A stretch of DNA of 11,754 nucleotides from VFZS01 sp964353255 (GTDB lineage: Bacteria > Acidobacteriota > Terriglobia > Bryobacterales > Bryobacteraceae), in assembly GCA_964353255.1 (NCBI GenBank), contig CAYGVJ010000158.1, positions 1-11,754 of the forward strand, read 5' to 3'. Position numbers and translations under genes: made by a program. This document shows, piece by piece, positions 1 through 5,305 of this stretch. The notes under the pieces were generated by a model. That model ran no database searches, was not told the DNA's origin, and worked only from the letters and a program-made list of their open reading frames with translations. Positions within the stretch are counted from its first letter, which is position 1; every line of letters begins with the position of its first letter.

Positions 1-1
1 C

Positions 2-2338
2 GTCGAGGAGAGCCGGGGCTACGGCTGGTACCACGACGAAGCCACGGGATCGATCCGGAAGCTCACGCCGGACGTTCACAAGCCCCAGTGCTCGGCCTGC
101 TTTATCAACTCGGTGACCGATTCGCTCGAGTCCATTCTCGACCTGGCCAAGACCGAGGGCATGCTGTTCAAGTGGGGGTCCGGCACGGGGACCAACCTCT
201 CGTCGCTGCGCGAGGAGGAGGCCATCCTGAGCGGCGGCGGCCGGGCCAGCGGCCCGCTGAGTTTCATGAAGGGGTTCGACGCGTTCGCGGGCGTCATCAA
301 GAGCGGGGGAAAGACGCGCCGGGCCGCCAAGATGGTGATCCTCAACGCGGACCACCCGGATATCGAGAGGTTTGTCTGGGCCAAGGCCAAGGAAGAGAAG
401 AAGGCCCACGTGCTGGTGGAGGCGGGTTACGACTCGTCGCTGGACGGCGAGGCTTACGGCTCCATCTTCTTCCAGAACGCCAACAACTCCGTGCGCGTCA
501 CCGACGAATTCATGCAGGCGGTGGCGACCGACGGCGAATGGTGGACCCACTCGGTCGTCAACGGCCAGCCCGTCAAGCGCCTCAAGGCCCGCGAGCTGTT
601 CCGTCATATCGCCCAGGCCACGCATCAGTGCGGCGACCCGGGCATGCAGTTCGACTCGACCGTCAACCGCTGGAACCCGTGCAAAAACTCCGGGCGCATC
701 AACGCCTCCAACCCCTGCTCGGAGTACATGTTTCTGGACGATTCGGCCTGCAACCTGAGTTCGCTGAACCTGCTGAGGTTCCTCGGGCCGGACGGCCAGT
801 TCCAGGTGGAGGCTTTCCAGCACGCCGTGGATACGATGATACTGGCGCAGGAGATCATCGTGGACAGCGCCAGTTACCCCACTGAGAAGATCGCCGCCAA
901 CTCGCACAACTTCCGCGCTCTCGGGCTGGGCTACGCCAACCTGGGCGCCCTGCTGATGTCGCTGGGCCTGCCCTACGACAGTGAGCCGGGACGCGACTAC
1001 GCCGCCGCTGTCACCGCGGTTATGACCGGCGAGGCTTGCCTGATGAGCGCCCGGATCGCCGAGGCCGTTGGGCCTTTCCCCGAATACTCGAAGAACGAGG
1101 AGCCGTTCCTGGAGGTCATCCGCATGCACCGCGGCTCGCTCAGCCGCATCAACGCGCGGAATGTGCCCCCGGCGCTGCTGGAGGGCGCGCAAGACTGCTG
1201 GCGCGAGGCGTATGAAGTGGGCCGCCGCACAGGCTTCCGCAACGCCCAGGTCACCCTGCTCGCCCCCACGGGCACCATCGGCTTCATGATGGACTGCGAC
1301 ACCACCGGCATCGAGCCTGATCTGGCCCTGGTCAAGTTCAAGAAGCTCGTTGGAGGCGGCGTCATCAAGATCGTCAACCACACCGTGCCCCAGGCGCTGA
1401 TCCGGCTGGGCTACACGCCCGAGCAGACCGAAGCCATTGTCAGCCACATCGACGCCACCGGCACCATCGAGGGCGCGCCGCAGCTTAAGCCCGAGCACCT
1501 GCCCGTCTTTGATTGCAGTCTGCGGCCCGCCAATGGCACGCGCTCGATCCATCACCTGGGCCACATCCGCTTGATGTCCGCCGTGCAGCCGTTTCTTTCC
1601 GGCGCCATTTCGAAGACCATCAACATGCCGGAGGAGTCCACGGTCGAGGACATCGTTAACGCCTACATCGAGAGCTGGCGGCTGGGGCTGAAGGCCGTGG
1701 CCATTTACCGCGACGGATCGAAGCGCGTGCAGCCGGTCAGCTCGGGCGATGGCCGCGGCGAGAAACGCGCCGCGGCGCCGGTGGCCGAGAGAATCGTCTA
1801 CCGGCCGGTGCGGCACAAGCTGCCCGACGAGCGGCAGTCCATCACTCACAAGTTCTCCATCAGCGGCCACGAGGGCTACATCACGGTGGGCCTCTACGAG
1901 GACGGTAGCCCCGGCGAGCTGTTCATCACCATGGCCAAGGAAGGCTCCACCATCTCCGGCCTGATGGACGGCTTCGCCACCGCCATCAGCTTCGCGCTTC
2001 AGTACGGCGTGCCGCTCAAGTTCCTGGTGGTCAAGTTCAGCCACGTGCGGTTCGAGCCCGGCGGCTGGACCGGCAACCAGCAGATCCCTTACGCCAAGTC
2101 GATTTTGGACTACATCTTCCGCTGGATGGGCGCGCGCTTCCTGGGCCCCGAGTATGCCGTGACCGAGGTCGGCGAAACCCCCAAGCTGCGCCCCACCGAG
2201 CCCGACCCGCAGCAGAAGCTACCCTTCGCCCCGGTAGCCGACGACGCTCCGCTGTGCTCCGAGTGCGGCTCCATCATGACCCGCAACGGAAGCTGCTACA
2301 AGTGCGAGAACTGCGGGGGGACGAGCGGGTGCGGTTGA
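2..2338 (+). CDS. nrdJ: Adenosylcobalamin-dependent (class II) ribonucleoside reductase, 5'-partial
   Basis: This enzyme reduces ribonucleotides to deoxyribonucleotides using a cobalamin-generated thiyl radical. The frame is open from base 2, so the 778 visible residues are the C-terminal part and the start lies upstream; a GTG at 113 is internal. Numbering from base 2, the catalytic site is NPCSEY (thiyl Cys239, Glu241). The redox pair is probably Cys33 (in QCSACF) and Cys250 (in DSACNLSSLNL); the 11-residue spacing from the thiyl Cys matches the family. An AIYRDGSKR motif and a TSCPD-type domain (about 600-690) follow. The C-terminus is a Cys-rich tail (CSECGS...CYKCENC...GC) that serves in re-reduction or metal binding. 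The last 217 bases recur downstream in three decayed copies. An inverted repeat follows the TGA stop. The sequence is clearly NrdJ; whether an ATP cone exists cannot be seen. Confidence 0.95.
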   Translation, partial: VEESRGYGWYHDEATGSIRKLTPDVHKPQCSACFINSVTDSLESILDLAKTEGMLFKWGSGTGTNLSSLREEEAILSGGGRASGPLSFMKGFDAFAGVIKSGGKTRRAAKMVILNADHPDIERFVWAKAKEEKKAHVLVEAGYDSSLDGEAYGSIFFQNANNSVRVTDEFMQAVATDGEWWTHSVVNGQPVKRLKARELFRHIAQATHQCGDPGMQFDSTVNRWNPCKNSGRINASNPCSEYMFLDDSACNLSSLNLLRFLGPDGQFQVEAFQHAVDTMILAQEIIVDSASYPTEKIAANSHNFRALGLGYANLGALLMSLGLPYDSEPGRDYAAAVTAVMTGEACLMSARIAEAVGPFPEYSKNEEPFLEVIRMHRGSLSRINARNVPPALLEGAQDCWREAYEVGRRTGFRNAQVTLLAPTGTIGFMMDCDTTGIEPDLALVKFKKLVGGGVIKIVNHTVPQALIRLGYTPEQTEAIVSHIDATGTIEGAPQLKPEHLPVFDCSLRPANGTRSIHHLGHIRLMSAVQPFLSGAISKTINMPEESTVEDIVNAYIESWRLGLKAVAIYRDGSKRVQPVSSGDGRGEKRAAAPVAERIVYRPVRHKLPDERQSITHKFSISGHEGYITVGLYEDGSPGELFITMAKEGSTISGLMDGFATAISFALQYGVPLKFLVVKFSHVRFEPGGWTGNQQIPYAKSILDYIFRWMGARFLGPEYAVTEVGETPKLRPTEPDPQQKLPFAPVADDAPLCSECGSIMTRNGSCYKCENCGGTSGCG
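2122..2338 (+). repeat. nrdJ 3'-end repeat, resident copy 0
   Basis: These are the last 217 bases of nrdJ, from CTGGATG (codons for Trp-Met) to the TGA stop. They encode the linker and the terminal Cys-rich tail. The segment is the reference for three direct repeats at 3184-3400, 3822-3964 and 4732-4813. Unlike those copies, which end CAGTTGAGTGGGACAT (or a decayed form of it), this copy ends CGGTTGAGCACC. Its 3' flank is therefore the odd one out among the four. Confidence 0.9.
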
Positions 2339-2361
2339 GCACCACGGCCCGGCGGCTTGTA

Positions 2362-2441
2362 ACCGGGACAGTACACCCTTTCCCTGTTTCCCGCCAGAGA
2401 AAACGGTGAAAGAGGGAACTCTCACGGTATTCTGTCCCGGT
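2362..2441. repeat. 80-bp imperfect inverted repeat after nrdJ (REP-like)
   Basis: The ends are ACCGGGACAG (2362-2371) and CTGTCCCGGT (2432-2441), a perfect 10-bp inverted pair. Shorter nested complementary blocks lie inside (TCCCT with AGGGA, GTTT with AAAC). It begins 23 bases after the nrdJ stop and may act as its terminator or transcript-end stabiliser, although no T-run follows the stem. The ends resemble those of the 7156-7248 element (ACCGGGGACAG), which suggests one palindrome family dispersed in this genome; that link is inferred. Confidence 0.6.
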
Positions 2442-2573
2442 CTTGGCGCCGCGGCCCTGGATTGCCGAAGAGACGCCGATTTCTCATTCCATATGTTGGG
2501 GACTTGGCCTCAGCGCCGGCTGCTGGGAGGCCTGCGACTGTGTGCGATAGGGTTTCGATTCTCCCAGGCAGCT
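2442..2573. other. Non-coding stretch between nrdJ repeat and methyltransferase stop
   Basis: No credible gene is seen here. The only structure noted is a CTGGGAG (2523-2529) / CTCCCAG (2561-2567) inverted pair with a 31-base loop, just downstream of the minus-strand methyltransferase stop. It has no T-run, so a terminator role is weak. Confidence 0.3.
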
Positions 2574-3122
2574 TCAGATCACGAAAGGGACAAAGCGCCG
2601 CGTGCTTCTCATGTAAGCCGCATAGGCGGCGCCGAATCTTGCGAGATTCTCGCGTTCCTCGGCAATCGAGGTGGCGACGAGGAAGCCAGATGCACCGAGT
2701 GCCAAGCCGAGAGGGAGTGCGGACGGATGCTTCAGAAGCGCGCCCCAACCGAGCGCCAGCAACGATGCGTACATCGGATGGCGGATGAACCGGTAAACGC
2801 CCACCTTGACCAGCGCGCTCGTGTTCTCAAACCAGAGGTTGGTTCCATGGGTCGCATCACTCATTGGTCTGCCAACCTTACGAAGCAGGCGGAGTCCCTC
2901 GATCCCCGGTACAAGGGAGGCAGCCAGCAAGAACCATGAGACCAACTGGCGGGGCGAGACCGGTTCACGAAACCAGTGGGGGAGATTGAACAAAATCAGA
3001 GCCAACAGGAGTTCAAAGGCGAAGAACCGGTAGAAGCCGTGGGAGTTCGGAGCGCGCAGACACCGCCACGACAGCAGGACGACGCCAGCCGATGCGGCAA
3101 CGAACACCCCGAGTCGCACCAT
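2574..3122 (-). CDS. Isoprenylcysteine/phospholipid methyltransferase-family membrane protein
   Basis: This 182-residue integral membrane protein is of the ICMT/PEMT-like family (COG2020 type). These SAM-dependent enzymes methylate lipid or small hydrophobic substrates; the substrate here cannot be told. There are hydrophobic segments at about residues 4-22, 33-48, 60-75 and 118-151. The diagnostic C-terminal SAM-site motifs are GVYRFIRHPMY (108-118) and EER...FGAAYAAYMRSTRRFVP (155-179). The length fits short bacterial members. It is the only gene in the first segment between nrdJ-tail copies and runs opposite to nrdJ. The ATG at 3122 has no Shine-Dalgarno sequence but sits 9 bases after a perfect TATAAT, which suggests leaderless translation. 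Confidence 0.85.
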   Translation of the reverse strand: MVRLGVFVAASAGVVLLSWRCLRAPNSHGFYRFFAFELLLALILFNLPHWFREPVSPRQLVSWFLLAASLVPGIEGLRLLRKVGRPMSDATHGTNLWFENTSALVKVGVYRFIRHPMYASLLALGWGALLKHPSALPLGLALGASGFLVATSIAEERENLARFGAAYAAYMRSTRRFVPFVI

Positions 3123-3131
3123 CGCGTCTGC

Positions 3132-3137
3132 ATTATA
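3132..3137 (-). promoter_or_regulatory. -10 box TATAAT for the methyltransferase, leaderless start
   Basis: On the minus strand a perfect TATAAT ends 9 bases before the ATG at 3122. Transcription would start 1-3 bases before, or at, the start codon, giving a leaderless message; this agrees with the missing ribosome binding site. No good -35 hexamer is seen at normal spacing. Confidence 0.5.
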
Positions 3138-3183
3138 CGTTACGCCAGGTGCACGAAGGTGCTCGATGAGGTCCCGGACTCGT

Positions 3184-3400
3184 CTGGATGAGCGCGCGGT
3201 ACCTCGGGCCGGAGTACGCCGTGACCGAGGTCGGCGAGACGCCCAAGCTGCGCCCCACCGAGCCTGACCCGCAGCAGAAGCTACCCTTCGCCCCCGTCGC
3301 CGACGACGCCCCGCTGTGCTCCGAGTGCGGCTCCATCATGACCCGCAACGGAAGCTGCTACAAGTGCGAGAACGGCGGGGGAACAAGCGGGTGCAGTTGA
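3184..3400 (+). pseudogene. Displaced nrdJ 3'-end, copy 1
   Basis: This is a full-length second copy of the last 217 bases of nrdJ, from CTGGATG to TGA, with no upstream nrdJ sequence. By hand alignment it differs from the resident end at 17 of 217 positions (about 92% identity) with no indels. Thirteen of the differences are synonymous third-position changes. The four replacements are Gly to Ser, Phe to Tyr, Cys to Gly (in the tail Cys cluster, CENC to CENG) and Gly to Ser at the last residue. The homology stops sharply at both ends. The flank after the stop reads GTGGGACATG, as in copy 2. It encodes no complete protein and is best seen as an orphaned gene end. Confidence 0.85.
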
Positions 3401-3471
3401 GTGGGACATGCTTCAGCTTGTCCTTCCGGGTTTCGCGCCAAGCACGCAAAGATTCCGCCAAGCTCGCTAAG
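3401..3471. repeat. Hairpin plus 20-bp-period direct repeat in copy 1 flank
   Basis: GGACA (3404-3408), GCT, AGC and TGTCC (3419-3423) form a short hairpin with one T-T mismatch, directly after the copy 1 stop. GCCAAGCACGCAAAG (3437-3451) and GCCAAGCTCGCTAAG (3457-3471) are 13/15 identical with a period of 20. Both look like intergenic repeat debris; no gene is seen here. Confidence 0.45.
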
Positions 3472-3482
3472 CGCGCCCGCCA

Positions 3483-3560
3483 TCAGTAGTGATAGCGACA
3501 GGCGAGGATGCGGATCTTTGTCTCGGATACCTGGTAGACTAATCGGTGCTCGCGCGGCAG
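3483..3560 (-). pseudogene. YoeB-type mRNA-interferase toxin, C-terminal remnant
   Basis: This minus-strand reading, which has no start codon, gives 25 residues, LPREHRLVYQVSETKIRIL followed by ACRYHY and a stop. That is the unmistakable C-terminus of YoeB/Txe toxins (EHRLVY...ACRYHY), including the catalytic-end His-Tyr. YoeB is normally about 84 residues, so roughly the first 60 codons are absent. The remnant begins 3 bases after the antitoxin stop, where the intact toxin start would be, which implies a clean deletion. It cannot make an active toxin. Confidence 0.8.
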
Positions 3561-3562
3561 GG

Positions 3563-3772
3563 TCAAATTCCAAGCTTCTCACAGGCTTCTTCGAGAGAGA
3601 TGCCTCCCTGCCGGTTCCTGGCTTCAGTGAGCCGCTGCCGCATCGTGCTGCTCCTGAGCAGACAAGCAGTTTCTCGCTCCGATTCGAGCTCGCGCCACAA
3701 GTCAATCGGCACGATGACGCCGACCGGGGCGCCATTCTCGTCGGAGATGTACTGGATGTCACCGCGAGCCAT
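3563..3772 (-). CDS. YefM/Phd-like antitoxin
   Basis: This 69-residue protein has a short N-terminal beta-strand and turn (residues 6-24, YISDENGAPVGVIVPIDLW) typical of YefM/Phd-type DNA-binding antitoxins. A charged helical C-terminus (26-69) follows, the part that normally wraps the toxin. The identity is supported mainly by the YoeB remnant immediately downstream in the usual antitoxin-toxin order. The ATG at 3772 is chosen because upstream codons run into repeat sequence; GTG at 3775 is an alternative, and GGAGGGAG at about 3784-3791 is a distant possible ribosome site. The frame is intact, so this appears to be an orphan antitoxin. Its 5' end abuts nrdJ-tail copy 2. Confidence 0.7.
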   Translation of the reverse strand: MARGDIQYISDENGAPVGVIVPIDLWRELESERETACLLRSSTMRQRLTEARNRQGGISLEEACEKLGI

Positions 3773-3821
3773 CACCTCAAGTTTACTCCCTCCGGCGCTA
3801 CCCTGGATGGCCAAAGGCGGG

Positions 3822-3964
3822 CCGAGCCTGACCCGCAGCAGAAGCTCCCCTTTGCCCCCGTCGCCGACGACGCCCCGCTGTGCTCCGAATGCGGCTCGAT
3901 CTTGACCCGCAACGGAAGCCGCTGCAAGTGCGAAAACTGCGGCCGAACGAGCGGGTGCAGTTGA
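3822..3964 (+). pseudogene. Displaced nrdJ 3'-end, copy 2 (5'-shortened)
   Basis: Clear homology to nrdJ starts at about CCGAGCCTGACCC and runs to the TGA, encoding EPDPQQKLPFAPVADD and the Cys cluster. It shares with copy 1, against the resident end, CCT-GAC, CCC-GTC, GCC-CCG and AGT-TGA-GTGGGACATGCT. It keeps the tail Cys that copy 1 lost (CENC) but has Met to Leu and CY to RC changes. A CTGGATGG string at 3803-3810, matching the start of the other copies, may mark the original boundary followed by an internal deletion; that is inference. A 187-codon plus-strand frame (3401-3964) through here is antisense to the antitoxin and not a gene. Confidence 0.8.
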
Positions 3965-3973
3965 GTGGGACAT

Positions 3974-4035
3974 GCTCGACACAGGCACGAATGCCTGTGC
4001 CACCGGTGGCACAGACTTTCCAGTCTGTGTCGAGC
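3974..4035. repeat. 62-bp compound palindrome (REP/BIME-like element)
   Basis: The outer 11-bp inverted ends are GCTCGACACAG (3974-3984) and CTGTGTCGAGC (4025-4035). Inside are two 7-bp hairpins with 4-base loops: ACAGGCA-CGAA-TGCCTGT (3981-3998) and ACAGACT-TTCC-AGTCTGT (4011-4028). Between them is a perfect 20-bp palindrome (3995-4014, CTGTGCCACCGGTGGCACAG). The architecture is that of REP pairs mobilised by Y1/REP-associated transposases. It is inserted just after the GTGGGACATGCT flank of copy 2. Confidence 0.75.
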
Positions 4036-4114
4036 TTCGTCCTTGGCGCGATCCCGCCCGCCGCACCCCGCCCGACCTGCCGCGGAAGCGGCGCCACTGT
4101 CGATTCCGGAGATG

Positions 4115-4123
4115 TGGTATACT
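4115..4123 (+). promoter_or_regulatory. Extended -10 promoter of RHH antitoxin operon
   Basis: TGG-TATACT is an extended -10 element (TGn plus 5/6 match), 35 bases before the antitoxin ATG. The -35 is poor, as often with extended -10 promoters. Confidence 0.45.
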
Positions 4124-4127
4124 GGGC

Positions 4128-4157
4128 GTGCTGATACTTAGCACGAAGAAGTAGCAC
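4128..4157 (+). promoter_or_regulatory. Putative autoregulatory operator of RHH antitoxin
   Basis: GTGCT (4128-4132) and AGCAC (4140-4144) are an inverted pair with a 7-base spacer. A further direct AGCAC follows at 4153-4157, next to the ATG. CopG/RHH antitoxins bind short repeated half-sites overlapping their promoter, and the position between the -10 and the start fits repression. This is inferred from sequence only. Confidence 0.4.
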
Positions 4158-4158
4158 T

Positions 4159-4449
4159 ATGCGCGCCACCAGAACGTTTTCCATCTCGATCAGCCCGGTA
4201 CAGCTCCGGCAGGTAGAGCGGCTGGCCAGGAGAGAATGCCGCACTATGAGCGAACTCGTCCGGGAGGCGCTGCGCCGCTACCAGGACCAGCAGCGGCTCG
4301 AGGGTGTCAACGACGCGCTGCTCGCCGCTTTGCGTGCAGTCCAGGAAGATGCCCAGCGCAGCGGGGCCGCGCGCCTCTCCCGGCGTCAGCTCGGGGCTGA
4401 GATTAGCGCGGTGCGCCGGCAGAACTCCGGCAGGGCACCCGCCCGATGA
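4159..4449 (+). CDS. Ribbon-helix-helix (CopG-like) antitoxin
   Basis: This protein has 96 residues. The N-terminal beta-strand TRTFSISISP (residues 4-13) and two helices VQLRQVERLARRECR and TMSELVREALRRYQ (14-43) form a typical RHH DNA-binding domain. The remaining 50 residues are charged and helical, and would be the toxin-contacting region. The TGA stop overlaps the ATG of the PIN-domain remnant (4446), the classic translationally coupled antitoxin-toxin layout. The start is supported by the RHH fold beginning at once; the ribosome site (GAAGAAG) is weak. A promoter and operator-like repeats lie directly upstream. The gene appears intact although its partner is broken. Confidence 0.8.
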   Translation: MRATRTFSISISPVQLRQVERLARRECRTMSELVREALRRYQDQQRLEGVNDALLAALRAVQEDAQRSGAARLSRRQLGAEISAVRRQNSGRAPAR

Positions 4450-4723
4450 TCCGGGTTGTCCTTGACACCAACGTCGCCCCAAGTTCAGCCTCGACCCAAG
4501 TCGGGTGGAGCGCTTTCTGAAGTCGTTGGAGAGCGCCGCCGTCATCCTGCAACCGGAGCGCACTCTGTCGGCGTGCCCAGATGAGGCCGACAACCGATTC
4601 CTGGAGTGCGCCGAGGCTGCGGAGGCCGATTACCTGGTCACTGGCAACAAGCGCCACTTCCCGGCGCGCTGGCGGGGAACGCGAGTTGTTAACGCCAGAG
4701 AACTGCTGGCCATCCTGTCCTGA
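4446..4723 (+). pseudogene. PIN-domain toxin, internal deletion with frameshift
   Basis: Translation from the ATG at 4446 gives MIRVVLDTNV, the exact start of a PIN-domain ribonuclease with its first catalytic Asp (Asp7). It then runs into nonsense and stops within 24 codons. In another frame, from about 4475 to 4723, the PIN C-terminal half continues: RPKFSLDPSRVERFLKSL, a conserved CPDEADNRFLECA acidic cluster, and ADYLVTGNKRHFP. In intact relatives the parts 'DTNV' and 'RPKF' are about 40-45 residues apart, so about 120-135 bases are missing at about 4473-4476 and the frame has shifted. The second catalytic region (Glu of the deleted helix) is gone. The toxin is non-functional; a frame starting at 4505 is only a fragment of it. 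Confidence 0.8.
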
Positions 4724-4731
4724 GGTCCCCT

Positions 4732-4813
4732 CTCCCAGTGCGGCTCCATCATGACCCGCAACGGAGGCTGCGACAAGTGCGAGAATTGTCGTGAGACGAG
4801 CGGGGGCAGTTGG
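4732..4813 (+). pseudogene. Displaced nrdJ 3'-end, copy 3 (shortest, most decayed)
   Basis: This copy encodes SQCGSIMTRNGGCDKCENC followed by RETSGGSW. It is clearly the nrdJ Cys-rich tail but has lost the first and last cysteines, and its TGA stop has become TGG. The homology begins close after the PIN remnant stop (4723). The flank GGTGGGACATA corresponds to GTGGGACATG of copies 1 and 2. It is the most diverged copy and the farthest from nrdJ. Confidence 0.8.
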
Positions 4814-4827
4814 GGTGGGACATACAG

Positions 4828-5250
4828 ATGACTGATAACGAACCATCGACTGTCAATGAGCAGGCAACCGGGATTCGGAGGGATCATGAGCCGCCCGCGG
4901 CAGTTTCGGCATGGGGCTGGCGATATCACCACCTCGGCATCCCGACCGATAGGCCGCGGCCGGGCGAACGCTATCTGGAACAGCTCAAGATGTACGTCTC
5001 CGGCTTTGAAAGCAGTGCTTACGGGATCGAGTGGATGCGCTTCGAGCCGGACAGCCCGGTCTCGGCACTCATCAGATCCGTGCCCCACATTGCTTTCGAA
5101 GTGGACGATCTTGAGGCGGCCCTCGAAGGGAAGGAGATCCTGGCCCAAGCGAGTTCCCCTTCCGATGGTGTGAGGGTGGCAATGATCATCGAGAACGGCG
5201 CTCCGGTTGAACTGCTTGAGTTCGGGCGTGATGTGTCGCCACTGCGGTGA
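4828..5250 (+). CDS. VOC (glyoxalase/bleomycin-resistance fold) family protein
   Basis: This protein has 140 residues. After a polar, probably disordered N-terminus (1-27) comes one VOC module: WRYHHLGIPT (31-40) with the first metal His, SVPHIAFEVDDLEAAL (84-99) with a second His (His87), and APVELLEFGR (125-134) with the Glu ligand. The family includes metal-dependent isomerases, dioxygenases and resistance proteins; the substrate is unknown. ATG at 4828 is chosen. A TTG at 4810 would extend it by six codons but lies inside nrdJ-tail copy 3. The GGGGTGGGA that could serve as ribosome site is itself the flank of that copy, so the repeat may supply the translation signal. Confidence 0.7.
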   Translation: MTDNEPSTVNEQATGIRRDHEPPAAVSAWGWRYHHLGIPTDRPRPGERYLEQLKMYVSGFESSAYGIEWMRFEPDSPVSALIRSVPHIAFEVDDLEAALEGKEILAQASSPSDGVRVAMIIENGAPVELLEFGRDVSPLR

Positions 5251-5305
5251 GGGGAACAAAACCAGCCCGCCCTTCGTAGTTCATAGACAGGTGGGGAGGT
5301 GAATC

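Noticed and set aside
2406..2939. Plus-strand frame of 177 codons after nrdJ
   Set aside because: It overlaps the methyltransferase in antisense and has no family features; the methyltransferase has clear motifs.
3401..3964. Plus-strand frame of 187 codons ending in the nrdJ Cys-rich tail, looking like a new fusion protein
   Set aside because: Its first 140 codons are antisense to the antitoxin and the YoeB remnant, with no ribosome site and no recognisable domain; the tail is just copy 2 read in its old frame.
3563..4144. Long antitoxin version of 193 residues
   Set aside because: The extra N-terminus translates the nrdJ tail copy in antisense and the palindromic repeat; the antitoxin fold begins at 3772.
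3184..4813. CRISPR or integron attC array as explanation of the spaced repeats
   Set aside because: The repeats are 80-217 bases of diverged coding sequence with gene-sized spacers of unequal length; there are no cas genes, no integrase and no attC-like core sites. Only the cassette logic is similar.
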